Numbered from the stretch's first letter, positions 45,891-59,479 are shown. The stretch: DNA of 64,000 nucleotides from Mycolicibacterium sp. GF69 (GCF_003284965.1 NZ_QMEW01000002.1:248001-312000); one strand, 5' to 3'. Notes: generated from the sequence alone by a model not told the origin. Translations and numbers: made by a program.

Positions 45891-47034
45891 CTTCGGACGC
45901 TGGACTTCGAGCGGGGGCGACCCCTCGCTCAACGAGATCAACCGCACCGACCGGCTCCTCGACGCACTGGCCAATCAGCAGCCGGTGTACTCGGCAGACC
46001 CCGGTGAGGCGGAGCTGGCCCAACTGTTGGCCGGCTGGCGCGACGACGTCCGCAGCGCGCCGCTCACCGCGACGGTCACGCCCCGCGATGCCGTGCTCGC
46101 ACTGGACCGCGCTGCCGCATCACGTCGGCGTACGCGCACATCGCTGGCGGTGGTCGGGTCGGCCGCGGCCGCGGTGCTGTGCATCGGCGGCTTCGGCGCC
46201 GTGGTCGCCGGGTCGGGCCCAGGCGATGCGCTGTACGGCCTGCGCACGATGCTGTTCGGCGAACAGCACGAGACCCGCGACGACGCGGTCGTCCTGGCCG
46301 CACAGACGCAGATGGCCGAGGTCCAGCAGCTCATCGACCAGGGCCAGTGGCAAGCCGCCCAGGACAAGCTGCAGACGCTGACCACGACCGTGGCGACGGT
46401 GAACGACTTCGAACGCAAGGAAGCGTTGGTCACCCAGTGGCAGGAGCTGACGGTCAAGGTCGAGGCACAGGACCCGGCCGCCACCGTGCCGCCGGGTGCG
46501 CCGCCGCCGACCTTCCCCGAGGTCGTCGTCCTCACACCGGGCGAGACGACGACATCTTCGGAGACCACGTCCTCGGAAAGCACGTCGTCTGAGACTTCGC
46601 CGACCTCGCCGTCTGAGACGACATCGCCATCTCAGACGACGTCGTCTTCTGCGACGACGTCACAGACCACTTCGCCGTCGCAGCCCACGACATCGCGATC
46701 GTCGTCGCCGTCACCGTCGACGCCGCCGACCAGCTCGCCGACAGCACCGGGCACTGCGCCGCCGACATCCGTGCCGCCGACATCCGTGCCGAGTACTCCG
46801 ACGGCCACGCAGCAGCCGACTCCGTCCGCGACGGTTCCGACGGCGACGGTGAGCACCGCGCTACCCACGCCGAGCAGCCCCGTTCAGGCCCGGACGCCGT
46901 CATCGCAACCATCGGTGGTCGAGCAGCAGGAAGACGAGCAAGCCTCGGCGCCGACGTCAGAGCAGTCGACGGTGGAGGTGCCGGCGCAGCGCACGGTGGT
47001 CACCAGCGTGCCGGAAGCGGACGAACCGAGTTAG
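45883..47034 (+). CDS. rsdA: Anti-sigma-D factor RsdA
   Basis: Membrane anti-sigma factor that sequesters SigD and is released by proteolysis. It has 383 residues. The N-terminal cytosolic sigma-binding domain is about 1-85, one membrane segment follows (about 87-107, SLAVVGSAAAAVLCIGGFGA), then an extracytoplasmic domain with DDAVVLAAQTQMAEVQQLID. Residues of about 220-345 are a Ser/Thr/Pro-rich low-complexity stretch built from TTSSE- and TSPSQ-like units, probably a disordered cell-wall spanning tail. Confidence 0.9.
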   Translation: MPDFGRWTSSGGDPSLNEINRTDRLLDALANQQPVYSADPGEAELAQLLAGWRDDVRSAPLTATVTPRDAVLALDRAAASRRRTRTSLAVVGSAAAAVLCIGGFGAVVAGSGPGDALYGLRTMLFGEQHETRDDAVVLAAQTQMAEVQQLIDQGQWQAAQDKLQTLTTTVATVNDFERKEALVTQWQELTVKVEAQDPAATVPPGAPPPTFPEVVVLTPGETTTSSETTSSESTSSETSPTSPSETTSPSQTTSSSATTSQTTSPSQPTTSRSSSPSPSTPPTSSPTAPGTAPPTSVPPTSVPSTPTATQQPTPSATVPTATVSTALPTPSSPVQARTPSSQPSVVEQQEDEQASAPTSEQSTVEVPAQRTVVTSVPEADEPS

Positions 47035-47035
47035 C

Positions 47036-47440
47036 TCAGCGGTAGCCGTCGGACTCCGAGGTCGCCTCGTTGAGCGACGCGTCGGCGTAGCCGCGGCAGT
47101 AGTCCCACGTCACGTAGGCATCGGGTTCGGGGTCGTAGGCCGGCTCATGGGGCCGGACCGTGCCGTCGACCAGCAACTGCAGCAGGTTGGCCCGCAACAT
47201 GTCCCAGTCGTGATAGTGGTCCTGCTGGCATTCGTCACAGCACACCACCAGACCGCGTATCCCTCTGTGCGCCAGTAGCGCCTCGTACACCGCCAGGTCC
47301 GCGAGATCGGCCTCGACCGCGGTCCGCTCCTGCGGGTCCAGCGGCTGGCCGGGCTCGAGAGCGTCGAGGGCCGCCGAAGGATCGCACGGGTCATCGGCGA
47401 ACGGGTCGGGTGGCAAACCCGGTGGCAGGTGGTCACGCAC
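47036..47440 (-). CDS. Conserved DUF5319-type protein (Rv3412-like)
   Basis: A 134-residue soluble acidic protein, very highly conserved with M. tuberculosis Rv3412 over its whole length. GLVVCCDECQQDHYHDWDM carries a Cys-Cys-x2-Cys cluster plus His that may bind metal. The GTG start gives MRDHLPPGLPPDPF. It converges on rsdA with 1 bp between stops and diverges from guaB2. Function unknown. Confidence 0.82.
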   Translation of the reverse strand: MRDHLPPGLPPDPFADDPCDPSAALDALEPGQPLDPQERTAVEADLADLAVYEALLAHRGIRGLVVCCDECQQDHYHDWDMLRANLLQLLVDGTVRPHEPAYDPEPDAYVTWDYCRGYADASLNEATSESDGYR

Positions 47441-47531
47441 GGGTCCACCCTACGCAGCGGGGCTGGGATCGCGCCAGCCGTTACGCCCGTTGCCCTCGGC
47501 GCGTCGGCCGGGGCGTCGAGGGCCGGGTGAA

Positions 47532-47578
47532 AAGTTGTGTGGGTCGGTGTTGTGTTGGGTCAAAGTTGTGTCGGGTCA
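47532..47578 (+). repeat. Three imperfect GTTGTGT-GGGTC repeats upstream of guaB2
   Basis: AAGTTGTGTGGGTC, GTGTTGTGTTGGGTC and AAGTTGTGTCGGGTC lie head to tail with a period of about 16 nt, ending roughly 35 nt before the guaB2 -10 box. They could be regulator sites or local slippage. Confidence 0.6.
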
Positions 47579-47599
47579 TGGCACGTGACACCGGGATGA

Positions 47600-49264
<1,665 letters not shown>

Positions 49265-49280
49265 AAAGGGGAGTCCCGCC

Positions 49281-50417
49281 ATGCGTGACATGGTCGAAAT
49301 CGGCATGGGCAGAACCGCCCGCCGCACCTACGAACTCGACGACATCAACATCGTCCCGGCGCGGCGCACCCGCTCGTCGCAGGACGTCTCGACCGCCTGG
49401 CAACTGGATGCCTACCGGTTCGAGATCCCGGTGGTGGCCCATCCGACGGATGCCCTGGGATCCCCGGAATTCGCGATCGAGATGGGACGGCTCGGGGGTC
49501 TGGGGGTGCTCAACGGCGAGGGGCTGATCGGTCGGCACGCCGACGTCGAAGCCAAGATCGCACAGGTCCTGGAGGCGGCTGAGAAGGAGCCCGAACCGTC
49601 GGTTGCCGTCCGGCTGCTGCAGCAGCTGCACGCCGCACCGCTGGATCCGGACCTGCTGGGCGCGGCCGTCGCGCGAATCCGTGAGGCCGGGGTGACGACG
49701 GCGGTGCGGGTCAGCCCGCAGAACGCGCGAGCGCTCACCCCCGCGTTGCTCTCCGCCGGGATCGACCTGCTGGTCATCCAGGGCACGATCATCTCCGCCG
49801 AACGTGTGGCATCCAACGGCGAGCCGCTGAACCTCAAGACTTTCATCTCCGAACTCGACGTGCCGGTGGTCGCCGGGGGCGTGCTCGACCACCGCACGGC
49901 CCTGCACCTGATGCGCACCGGCGCGGCCGGCGTCATCGTCGGCTACGGCTCGACCAGCGGCGTGACCACCAGCGACGAAGTGCTGGGCATCAGTGTGCCG
50001 ATGGCCACCGCGATCGCCGACGCGGCCGCGGCACGCCGCGAGTACCTCGACGAGACCGGCGGGCGTTACGTCCACGTGCTGGCCGACGGCGACATGCACA
50101 CCTCCGGCGATCTGGCCAAGGCCATCGCGTGCGGGGCGGATGCGGTGGTGCTCGGCACGCCACTGGCGACCGCGGCCGAGGCTCTGGGCGGCGGCTGGTT
50201 CTGGCCCGCAGCCGCAGCGCATCCATCACTGCCTAGGGGCGCGTTCCTGCAGGTCGCGGTTGGTGAACGGCCGGCGCTGGAGCAGGTCCTCACCGGCCCG
50301 TCGGATGACCCGTTCGGCTCGCTGAATCTGGTCGGCGGGCTGCGCCGCTCGATGGCCAAGGCGGGCTACTGCGATCTCAAGGAATTCCAGAAGGTCGGCT
50401 TGACCGTCGGCAGCTGA
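49281..50417 (+). CDS. guaB3: IMP dehydrogenase family protein GuaB3
   Basis: A 378-residue IMPDH-like TIM barrel without CBS domains. It starts MRDMVEIGMGRTARRTYELD and carries DDINIVPARRTRSSQDV in place of the usual IMPDH N-terminal motif. The active-site loop differs from GuaB2 and lacks the SICTTR motif, so enzymatic activity cannot be assumed. It is co-transcribed with guaB2, with choD following after 65 nt. Confidence 0.92.
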   Translation: MRDMVEIGMGRTARRTYELDDINIVPARRTRSSQDVSTAWQLDAYRFEIPVVAHPTDALGSPEFAIEMGRLGGLGVLNGEGLIGRHADVEAKIAQVLEAAEKEPEPSVAVRLLQQLHAAPLDPDLLGAAVARIREAGVTTAVRVSPQNARALTPALLSAGIDLLVIQGTIISAERVASNGEPLNLKTFISELDVPVVAGGVLDHRTALHLMRTGAAGVIVGYGSTSGVTTSDEVLGISVPMATAIADAAAARREYLDETGGRYVHVLADGDMHTSGDLAKAIACGADAVVLGTPLATAAEALGGGWFWPAAAAHPSLPRGAFLQVAVGERPALEQVLTGPSDDPFGSLNLVGGLRRSMAKAGYCDLKEFQKVGLTVGS

Positions 50418-50452
50418 GTCGGGGCGCGCTCGCCCGCTGATCGTCCTGGAAA

Positions 50453-50468
50453 GTTACCTCTCGGTAAC
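50453..50468 (+). promoter_or_regulatory. Palindromic operator in the choD promoter
   Basis: GTTACC-TCTC-GGTAAC is a perfect 6-4-6 palindrome located where the -35 of choD would be; CATACT at 50471-50476 is the likely -10, only 7 nt before the ATG at 50483. A dimeric (TetR-like) regulator binding here would block the promoter. Confidence 0.6.
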
Positions 50469-50482
50469 GTCATACTGGACAC

Positions 50483-52219
50483 ATGGAGCCTGACTACGAC
50501 GTCCTGGTGATCGGTTCGGGGTTCGGCGGCAGTGTCACCGCACTGCGGCTGACCGAAAAGGGCTATCGCGTCGGCGTGCTCGAAGCCGGCAGACGCTTCG
50601 CCGACGAGGACTTTGCGAAGACCTCGTGGAATCTGCGCAAGTTCCTGTGGATGCCACAGCTCGGCATGTACGGCATCCAGCGAATCCACCTGCTGCGCAA
50701 CGTGATGATCCTGGCCGGCGCCGGCGTGGGCGGCGGATCACTCAACTACGCCAACACGCTCTACGTCCCGCCGGACCCGTTCTTCAACGACCCGCAGTGG
50801 AAAGAGATCACCGACTGGCGTGCGGAGTTGATGCCGCACTACGACCAGGCGCAGCGCATGCTCGGCGTCGTCACGAACCCGACATTCACCGACGCTGACC
50901 GCGTCGTGAAGAAGGTCGCCGACGAGATGGGCGTCGGGGACACGTTCGTGCCGACGCCGGTCGGGGTCTTCTTCGGCCCGGACGGCACCAAGGCACCCGG
51001 CGAGACCGTGCCCGACCCGTACTTCGGTGGGGTCGGCCCGGCGCGCAGGGGCTGCATAGAGGTCGGCGAATGCATGACCGGATGCCGGCACAACGCCAAG
51101 AACACCCTGGTCAAGAACTACCTGTATCTGGCGGAGAAGTTCGGGGCGAAGATCCACCCGATGACCACGGTCACAGGCTTCGAGCAGCGGCCAGACGGCC
51201 TGTGGGAAGTCCACACCGTCCGAACCGGCCGCTGGGTGCGTAAGCAGAAGCGGACCCTGACCGCGACCCACGTGGTGCTCGCGGCCGGCACCTGGGGCAC
51301 GCAGCGGCTGCTGTTCAAGATGCGCGACACGGGCAAGCTGCCGGAAATGTCGGACAAGCTCGGTGTGTTGACGCGCACCAACTCCGAATCCATCGTGGGC
51401 GCTGGGCGATTCGAGGTGTCCGACGATCTCGACCTCACGCACGGCGTGGCGATCACGTCTTCGATCCACCCAACACCGGACACCCATATCGAGCCCGTGC
51501 GCTACGGCAAGGGCTCCAATGCCATGGGCCTGTTGCAGACGTTGATGACCGACGGCGATGGTCCCGAAGGCACCGACACCCCGCGCTGGAAACAGCTGTT
51601 CGTCAACGCTCGAAACGATCCCCGCGGCGCGCTGCGGCTGCTCAACGTCCGGCGGTGGAGCGAGCGCACGTTGATCGCTCTGGTCATGCAGCACCTGGAC
51701 AACTCGATCACGACCTTTACCAAGCGGAACAAGCTGGGAATCAGGCGCTACCTGAGCAAGCAGGGCCACGGGGCGCCCAATCCGACGTGGATTCCGGTCG
51801 GCAATCAGGTCACCCGCCGGATCGCCGAGAAGGTCGACGGGGTCGCGGGCGGCACCTGGGGCGAGTTGTTCAACATCCCGCTCACGGCGCACTTCCTGGG
51901 CGGCGCCGCGATCGGGGACGACGCTCGACACGGGGTCATCGATCCCTACCACCGGGTGTACGGATACCCGACGCTGTCGGTGCACGACGGTGCGGCCATA
52001 TCGGCGAATCTCGGTGTCAATCCATCGCTTTCGATTACCGCCCAAGCGGAGCGCGCGACGTCGCTGTGGCCCAACAAGGGGCAGGAGGACCTGCGGCCGG
52101 AGCAGGGTCGGCCGTACCGCCGGTTGGCGCCCGTCCCGCCGGAACATCCGGTCGTACCCGCCGACGCACTGGCCGCGCTGCGGCGGCTGCCGATCGAGCC
52201 GGTCACCTCGGCTGGCTAA
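50483..52219 (+). CDS. choD: GMC-family oxidoreductase annotated as cholesterol oxidase ChoD
   Basis: FAD-dependent GMC oxidoreductase of 578 residues, colinear with M. tuberculosis ChoD (Rv3409c). The dinucleotide fold is DVLVIGSGFGGSVTALRL, GMC signatures are MILAGAGVGGGSLNYAN and GRHNAKN-like TGCRHNAKNTLVKNYL, and the C-terminal PLTAHFLGGAAIGDD and ISANLGVNPSLSITAQAE hold active-site residues. Whether it oxidises cholesterol in vivo in mycobacteria is disputed. The mRNA may be nearly leaderless. Confidence 0.92.
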   Translation: MEPDYDVLVIGSGFGGSVTALRLTEKGYRVGVLEAGRRFADEDFAKTSWNLRKFLWMPQLGMYGIQRIHLLRNVMILAGAGVGGGSLNYANTLYVPPDPFFNDPQWKEITDWRAELMPHYDQAQRMLGVVTNPTFTDADRVVKKVADEMGVGDTFVPTPVGVFFGPDGTKAPGETVPDPYFGGVGPARRGCIEVGECMTGCRHNAKNTLVKNYLYLAEKFGAKIHPMTTVTGFEQRPDGLWEVHTVRTGRWVRKQKRTLTATHVVLAAGTWGTQRLLFKMRDTGKLPEMSDKLGVLTRTNSESIVGAGRFEVSDDLDLTHGVAITSSIHPTPDTHIEPVRYGKGSNAMGLLQTLMTDGDGPEGTDTPRWKQLFVNARNDPRGALRLLNVRRWSERTLIALVMQHLDNSITTFTKRNKLGIRRYLSKQGHGAPNPTWIPVGNQVTRRIAEKVDGVAGGTWGELFNIPLTAHFLGGAAIGDDARHGVIDPYHRVYGYPTLSVHDGAAISANLGVNPSLSITAQAERATSLWPNKGQEDLRPEQGRPYRRLAPVPPEHPVVPADALAALRRLPIEPVTSAG

Positions 52220-52264
52220 GGCCGCGCGAGCCGCATAGCACGGGCAGAGGTGCGGGCTGGAGCG

Positions 52265-54616
52265 CTACATCCGCCGCACCGGCTCGCGTCCCGGTGGCTG
52301 CTGTGGCGCCGGCAGCAACGGCTCGCAGTGGTTGACCGGCACGGTCGTCGGCTCCCGAGAGTCCAGTTCGAGGTCCTCGCCGCAGTGGCGGATCCGCAGG
52401 GCGCCGTCCGGACCGTCGCGCAGCGTATAGGCGACCTCGTCGTGGTTGGCGTCAACGGTCAGCCGAAAGTTGCGCCACCGCAACCGGAATCGAAGCCGCG
52501 AGATTCCGTCGGGCAGTCGCGGGTTGAGCTCCAGCACGCCTTCATCGTCACGCAACCCGCCGAAACCCGCCACGAACGCCGTCCAGGCCCCGGCCAACGA
52601 CGCCATGTGCAGGCCGTCGCGGGTGTTGCGGTGCAGATCTCGCAGGTCGATCATCGCGGCTTCGTACGCGTACTCGTGGGCCAGTTCGAGATGACCCACG
52701 TCGGCGCACATCACCGCCTGCGTACACGCCGACAGCGACGAGTCCCTGGTCGTGCGCCGTTCGTAGTAGTCGACGTTGCGCGCCTTCTGCTCTGCGGTGA
52801 AGGCGTGGCCCTGCCAATGCATCGCCAGCACCAGATCGGCTTGTTTGATCACCTGAGCCGGATAGAGCCGGACATACGGCTCGTTCATCAGCAGCGGGTA
52901 GGTCGTGTTGTTCGTGAAGTCCCACTCGCGCAGTGTCGTGAAACCGTCGTGCTGCGGGTGCACGCCCAGTTCCTCGTCGAACGGGATGTGTACCGAGTCG
53001 GCAGCGTGGCGCCACGCGGCCATCTCCTCGGTGGTGACACCCGCGGCGCGGGCCGTGTCCATGTTGCGGGTGCAGGCGTCCACAGCCGCCCGAAGGTTGG
53101 CCGCCGCCATCAAATTCGTGAACACGTTGTCGCGCACCACCGCCGTGTACTCGTCAGGTCCGGTGACACCGTCGACGTGCCAAACGCCGTGCCGGTCGTG
53201 GTGACCGAGCGACTGCCACAACCTCGCGGTCTCGATGAGCACCGTGAGCCCGCATTCGGCCTCCAGTGAATGCTCGCCGGTGACAATGCGATAGCGCTCG
53301 AAAGCCATCGCGATGTCGGCGTTGACATGGAATGCCGCGGTGCCCGCCGGCCAGTACGCCGAACACTCCTCGCCGCGGATCGTCCGCCACGGATAGGCGA
53401 CCCCTTCCAGATCGAGCTGAGCCGCCCGCTCCCTGGCCTGCGGAAGAATCGACGCACGCCAGCGCAACGCGTCCGCCGCCGCTGTCGGGTGGGTATACGT
53501 CAGCACCGGAAGCACGAAACCCTCGGTGTCCCAGAAGGCATGGCCGTCGTAGCCCGGGCCGGTCAACCCTTTTCCGGGGATCGCGCGGCGCTCGGCGCGT
53601 GCGCTGGCCTGCAGCACGTGGAAGAGGGCGAACCGCACCGCTTGTTGGCAGTCGGGATCGCCCTCCACCTCAACGTCGGCACCGTCCCAGAAATCGTCGA
53701 GATAGGCCCGCTGCGCATCGAGCAAGCCCTGCCAGCCGGTGTAGCGCGCGCTGCTGATCGCGGCCGCCGCCTGATCACGCAACGCGGGGCGAGACCGCAG
53801 GCTCGACCAGCCGTACGCGAGGTACTTGACGATCCGAAGCCGTTCGCCGGGGCGAAGGCCGCAGATGACCGTGGTGGTGGCCCAGTCCATTCCCGCGTCG
53901 GTATCGATCTCGACGCGGCCGGGCACCTCGATGTCGTGGGTCATCGCGGCGGCCATCATCAGATTGCTGGTCCGGGTGCGGTGCAGCAGGATCGCGCCGC
54001 GATCGGAGTGCTCGTGCTGCACGGGGTCCAACGGTTTGTCGAGGACCGCCGACACTCGGGGATCGTTCGACGACGGTGGCAACTCCTCGTTGGCGACGAG
54101 TTCGGATTGCACGGTGACCCTGGTGAACTCGTCTACCGCCTCGACGTTGTACTCGATTGCGGCGACGCTGCGTTGAGTGAGTGAAACAAGCCGCGTGGAG
54201 ACGACTTTGATCTTCCTGCCTGCCGGTGACTCCCAGAGCGCGCTGCGAGTGAGGGTGCCTGCCCGCAAATCCAGGATGCGTTCGTGCTCGTGCAGTGCGC
54301 CGTAGCGCACGTCGAACGGTTCGTCGTCGACCAGCAGCCGGATCAGCTTTCCGTTCGTCACGTTGACGACGGTCTGCCCGTCTTCGGGGTAGCCGAATCC
54401 GGCCTCGGCGTACGGCAGGGGTCGGCACTCGTAGAAGGAGTTCAGGTATGTGCCCGGCAGCGCGTGCGGTTCGCCTTCCTCGAGGTTGCCGCGCAATCCG
54501 ATATGTCCGTTCGACAGCGCGAACAGCGACTCCGACTGCGCCAGCGTGTCGAGGTCGAGCGACTTCTCACGGACCTGCCACGGCTCGACGGGATACACCT
54601 CGTCCTCGAACATCAT
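52265..54616 (-). CDS. GH65 family glycoside phosphorylase/hydrolase (Rv3401-like)
   Basis: A 783-residue family 65 enzyme (maltose, trehalose or kojibiose phosphorylase type). The N-terminal beta-sandwich has [20 protein letters not shown]; the (alpha/alpha)6 catalytic domain has [16 protein letters not shown] and the general acid Glu in [30 protein letters not shown] follows. With the adjoining beta-phosphoglucomutase this suggests phosphorolysis of an alpha-glucoside to beta-glucose-1-phosphate and then glucose-6-phosphate. The ATG overlaps the upstream stop (ATGA). It converges on choD. Confidence 0.9.
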   Translation of the reverse strand: MMFEDEVYPVEPWQVREKSLDLDTLAQSESLFALSNGHIGLRGNLEEGEPHALPGTYLNSFYECRPLPYAEAGFGYPEDGQTVVNVTNGKLIRLLVDDEPFDVRYGALHEHERILDLRAGTLTRSALWESPAGRKIKVVSTRLVSLTQRSVAAIEYNVEAVDEFTRVTVQSELVANEELPPSSNDPRVSAVLDKPLDPVQHEHSDRGAILLHRTRTSNLMMAAAMTHDIEVPGRVEIDTDAGMDWATTTVICGLRPGERLRIVKYLAYGWSSLRSRPALRDQAAAAISSARYTGWQGLLDAQRAYLDDFWDGADVEVEGDPDCQQAVRFALFHVLQASARAERRAIPGKGLTGPGYDGHAFWDTEGFVLPVLTYTHPTAAADALRWRASILPQARERAAQLDLEGVAYPWRTIRGEECSAYWPAGTAAFHVNADIAMAFERYRIVTGEHSLEAECGLTVLIETARLWQSLGHHDRHGVWHVDGVTGPDEYTAVVRDNVFTNLMAAANLRAAVDACTRNMDTARAAGVTTEEMAAWRHAADSVHIPFDEELGVHPQHDGFTTLREWDFTNNTTYPLLMNEPYVRLYPAQVIKQADLVLAMHWQGHAFTAEQKARNVDYYERRTTRDSSLSACTQAVMCADVGHLELAHEYAYEAAMIDLRDLHRNTRDGLHMASLAGAWTAFVAGFGGLRDDEGVLELNPRLPDGISRLRFRLRWRNFRLTVDANHDEVAYTLRDGPDGALRIRHCGEDLELDSREPTTVPVNHCEPLLPAPQQPPGREPVRRM

Positions 54617-55428
54617 GCGAGCAACTCCGCCAGGTCGGTCACCACGATGTCGGCTCCGTTGTCTCGCAACGCTTCTGCCTGCCCCACCCGGTCGACGCCG
54701 ACCACCACGCCGAAGCGTCCGGCCCGACCGGCCGCCACGCCGGACAACGCGTCTTCGAACACCGCACCTTGGCCGGGTTCGACGCCGAGGAGTTGCGCAG
54801 CGCGCAGAAACGAGTCGGGCGCGGGTTTCCCTGCGATGTGCTCCGCACTCAACGTGACACCGTCGACCCGGTGCTGCACGAACCTCGCCAGCCCCGTCAA
54901 CTCGAGTACCTGGCGGGTGTTGGCGCTGGAGGACACCACCGCGATTCCCAAGCCGGCGTTGGCGGTCGCTTCCAGGTAGCGGCGCGATCCCTCGAACACC
55001 TCGACGCCGTCGGCTTGCAGAACCTCCTGGAACATCTCGTTCTTCCGGTTGCCCAGGCCGAACACGGTCTCTTGTTCGGGCCCATCGCCAGGATCGCCCT
55101 CGGGCAACTCGATGCCCCGGCTCATCAGGAAGGAGCGCACGCCGTCCTCGCGCTTCTTTCCGTCGACGTAGGTCAGATAGTCGGTTCGCACGTCGAACGG
55201 AGTGAACGCCGCACCGGTTCGCCGTCGGAGAAAGTCGTCGAACATCGCTTTCCAGGCCTTCTTGTGCACGCTCGCGGTGTCGGTGAGCACACCGTCGAGA
55301 TCGAACAGCGCGGCGCGTATCGCAGCGGGTAGACCCAGTTCTGCGGTCGGTTCTTCGGCTCCAGGGGATCCAGGCTCGATAGGGGTTTCAGGCACGATCA
55401 ACCCATTCCCGTTTTCATCCGCAGACAT
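54613..55428 (-). CDS. Beta-phosphoglucomutase (HAD superfamily, Rv3400-like)
   Basis: Converts beta-glucose-1-phosphate to glucose-6-phosphate. HAD motif I is [16 protein letters not shown] (nucleophile Asp), motif [11 protein letters not shown], motif [12 protein letters not shown] and motif [17 protein letters not shown]; the cap has [16 protein letters not shown]. The start is uncertain: 55428 gives 271 residues and fits a TATGTT -10 box upstream, while 55446 adds six residues. It is coupled to the GH65 gene, so the pair works as one pathway. Confidence 0.88.
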   Translation of the reverse strand: MSADENGNGLIVPETPIEPGSPGAEEPTAELGLPAAIRAALFDLDGVLTDTASVHKKAWKAMFDDFLRRRTGAAFTPFDVRTDYLTYVDGKKREDGVRSFLMSRGIELPEGDPGDGPEQETVFGLGNRKNEMFQEVLQADGVEVFEGSRRYLEATANAGLGIAVVSSSANTRQVLELTGLARFVQHRVDGVTLSAEHIAGKPAPDSFLRAAQLLGVEPGQGAVFEDALSGVAAGRAGRFGVVVGVDRVGQAEALRDNGADIVVTDLAELLA

Positions 55429-55487
55429 GTATGCACCGACGAACATACTGCGATCGCGCGGTCGGTCGGTCCACAAACGCGCCCAAC

Positions 55488-55493
55488 TAGACT
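55488..55493 (+). promoter_or_regulatory. -10 element of guaA (leaderless)
   Basis: TAGACT at 55488-55493 ends 6 nt before the GTG start at 55500, the spacing expected for a leaderless mRNA. Confidence 0.6.
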
Positions 55494-55499
55494 GGCCCG

Positions 55500-57071
<1,572 letters not shown>

Positions 57072-57986
57072 TCATCCGGACTCGTCCGTGGGCTCGGTGT
57101 CCTTGTCGATGAGATCGCCGAGAATCTCGCCGATTATCGATTCGATCGTCGACTCGATGGAGAACGCAAGCGTCGCCGACACCGCCGAGACCGCCTGTGT
57201 GCGGAACCGCACAAGCGTGGTGATCAGCTCGGCGATCTCGGTGTCCGGCGGCAGCGCTGCGCCCGGGTTGATGCGGTGCAGCACCTCCTCGACGCCGGCC
57301 TGCACCAGGATGCCGCTGATCTGATCGGTCAGCGGTGCGATCCGCTCGTGCAGGTCGATCAGTTTGTCGGTGGCCACGCCGTACTGACGGATGTCGTTGA
57401 ACGCCTCGATGAGCTTGGGCCGCACGATCACGGCCTCCCCGTCTTCGAGCCTGATCACGCCTAGCCCGACCATTCGGTCAAAACCGGGGTCATCGTCGAC
57501 GAGTCGTCTGGCGTCGGCGACGCTCATGCGCTCGGGCTTCTCGGTCGCCCAACTGCCGGCGATCGCCGATTCGAGCCCGAGGATGTCACCGACGCCCTTG
57601 CCCTGTTCCCACGCCGAGAGCATCTCGCGCACGTGCGCGATGTTGTAGCCGCGGTCCAGCAACGAGGTGATCAGCCGCAGACGGGTTAGGTGGGTGTCGT
57701 TGAAAAGCGCGATCCGGCCCACCCGCAGCGGTGGATGCAGGAGGCCACGATCGCGGTACACCCGGATGTTGCGGGTGGTGGTGCCTGCCAACCGCGCGAG
57801 TTCCTCGATGCGGTACTCGCCGGACTCCTCGACTCCGTGCGGTTGTACGGCGGCGTCGAACAACTGCGACACGGCGGTCTCGACGACGTCACGAGAACCG
57901 CGGCGTACGCGCTGCGGCGCACGCCGGAGCCCGTTGAGGATCGCCGAGACAGGTCCCGCCTGCGGACGGGGAGGTCGCGATGTCAC
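57072..57986 (-). CDS. MerR-family transcriptional regulator
   Basis: A 304-residue regulator. After a basic N-terminus of about 55 residues comes the MerR winged helix-turn-helix (YRIEELARLAGTTTRNIRVY, then RDRGLLHPPLRVGRIALFND) and dimerisation helix. A long C-terminal ligand or interaction region (about 150-304) has no Cys cluster, so metal sensing is unlikely. The GTG starts 1 nt after the monooxygenase stop, so it is the last gene of the operon and probably its regulator. Confidence 0.84.
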   Translation of the reverse strand: MTSRPPRPQAGPVSAILNGLRRAPQRVRRGSRDVVETAVSQLFDAAVQPHGVEESGEYRIEELARLAGTTTRNIRVYRDRGLLHPPLRVGRIALFNDTHLTRLRLITSLLDRGYNIAHVREMLSAWEQGKGVGDILGLESAIAGSWATEKPERMSVADARRLVDDDPGFDRMVGLGVIRLEDGEAVIVRPKLIEAFNDIRQYGVATDKLIDLHERIAPLTDQISGILVQAGVEEVLHRINPGAALPPDTEIAELITTLVRFRTQAVSAVSATLAFSIESTIESIIGEILGDLIDKDTEPTDESG

Positions 57987-57987
57987 A

Positions 57988-59478
57988 TCAGGCCGGTGTC
58001 GTGATCATGGCCGGGTTGGTGTCGCGCGCGATCACGTAATAGTCGTCCAATCGGAAATCCCGCATCTGTCGAAGATACTGGGTCGCGAACCCCGGGTACA
58101 TCGACGCGTTGAACCCGTCGGCGGTCAGGTACCAACTGTTGCAGCCGGACATCCACGTGGTCTTGGTGAGTCGCTTCTGGATGCGTTCGTTGTAGCGCTG
58201 CGCAACGTCTTGGCGCACATCGAGATAGCGCACGTCCCGGCGGAGGATCGTTGTGATCGCACGCACCGCGTAGTCGAGTTGACCCTCGACGTAGACCAGC
58301 AGCGAGTTGTGTCCCGGACCGGAATTCGGGCCCGTCATGAAGAACAGGTTCGGGTAGCCGTGCGCGTTGACGCCCTTGTAGGCCTGGGCGCCGCCGGCCC
58401 AGTCCTCGCTCAGCGAGCGGCCGCCGATCCCGGTCACCGGGAAGGGCGGACCGGTCAGGTGAACGTCGTAACCGGTGGCGAAAACCACGCAGTCGAGGTG
58501 GTGTTCGACACCGTCGCTGGTGCGGATGCCGACGGGGCTCATGGTGGCGATCGGCCAGTCGATCAACTTGCAGTTGTCGCGCTGCAGCGCAGGGTAGTAA
58601 TCGCTGGACATCAGCATCCGCTTACAGCCGGGTGTGAAGTCCGGTGTGAGCTGGCGTCGCAGCCACGGGTCTTTGACCTGGTGTCGAAGGTGCGCCTTGC
58701 CGAGCCTGGCGACCAAACCGGTGAGCGGGGTGTCCCAGACCAGAGCGGTCGCGGTCAGCTCGTGACCCCAGAACAACGCCTGGCGCGCGATCTCCTGGAC
58801 CGCAGGGATTTTCGCGAAGACGGTCTGAGCGGCTGTGGGGGTGGCGATGTCCAGCCGTGGCAGCACCCATCCCGGCGTGCGCTGGAAGACTTTGACGAAG
58901 TCGGCGCGCTTGACCAGTTCGGGCACGATCTGCACCGCGCTGGCGCCGGTACCGACAACGGCCACCCGCTTGCCCGCGAAGTCGTAGTCGTGATCCCATC
59001 GCGCACTGTGGATCTTGTGGCCTTGGTAGCTGTCGAGGCCGCGGATGTCGGGCCACTTGTGGTCGGCGAGCGGTCCGGACGCCAGGACCACGGTGCGCGC
59101 CCGAAAATGCTCGTCTGCATTCACTTCGACCGTCCACACGGCTTCGGCTTCGTCGAAGTGCAGGCCGTTGACTTCGGTACCGAACCGGATGCGATGGCGA
59201 AGCCCGAAATCGTCGACCAGGTCGTCGATGTGGGCGCAGATCTCCTCACCCGGTGAGTAGGATCGCGACCACCTTGGGTTCTTGGCGAACGAGAACGAGT
59301 ACAGCAGCGACGGAATGTCGCATGCCGCACCGGGATAAGTGTTGTCGCGCCAAGTACCACCGACACGGTCGCTGCGCTCGAGGATGACGAAGTCCTCGAC
59401 GCCGGCCTCGGAAAGCTTGATCGCCGCACCGATACCGCTGAAGCCGGCGCCGACGATCACCGTGTCGTGGATCGTCAT
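57988..59478 (-). CDS. Flavin-containing monooxygenase of Baeyer-Villiger type (MymA-like)
   Basis: A 496-residue NADPH/FAD oxygenase. FAD-binding GAGFSGIGAAIKLSE, the BVMO fingerprint as YQGHKIHSARW (Tyr in place of the first Phe of F-x-G-x3-H-x3-W), the NADPH-binding VAVVGTGASAVQIV and the ATG motif VVFATGYDVHLTG are visible. The start at 59478 (MTIHDTVIVGAG) lies 1 nt after the diiron gene stop. A ketone or lipid-like substrate is expected. The operon recalls mymA-lipR-sadH of M. tuberculosis. Confidence 0.9.
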   Translation of the reverse strand: MTIHDTVIVGAGFSGIGAAIKLSEAGVEDFVILERSDRVGGTWRDNTYPGAACDIPSLLYSFSFAKNPRWSRSYSPGEEICAHIDDLVDDFGLRHRIRFGTEVNGLHFDEAEAVWTVEVNADEHFRARTVVLASGPLADHKWPDIRGLDSYQGHKIHSARWDHDYDFAGKRVAVVGTGASAVQIVPELVKRADFVKVFQRTPGWVLPRLDIATPTAAQTVFAKIPAVQEIARQALFWGHELTATALVWDTPLTGLVARLGKAHLRHQVKDPWLRRQLTPDFTPGCKRMLMSSDYYPALQRDNCKLIDWPIATMSPVGIRTSDGVEHHLDCVVFATGYDVHLTGPPFPVTGIGGRSLSEDWAGGAQAYKGVNAHGYPNLFFMTGPNSGPGHNSLLVYVEGQLDYAVRAITTILRRDVRYLDVRQDVAQRYNERIQKRLTKTTWMSGCNSWYLTADGFNASMYPGFATQYLRQMRDFRLDDYYVIARDTNPAMITTPA

Positions 59479-59479
59479 G

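Noticed and set aside
47532..47578. Repeats upstream of guaB2 as a CRISPR array
   Set aside because: Units are imperfect, very short and lack spacers; no cas genes nearby.
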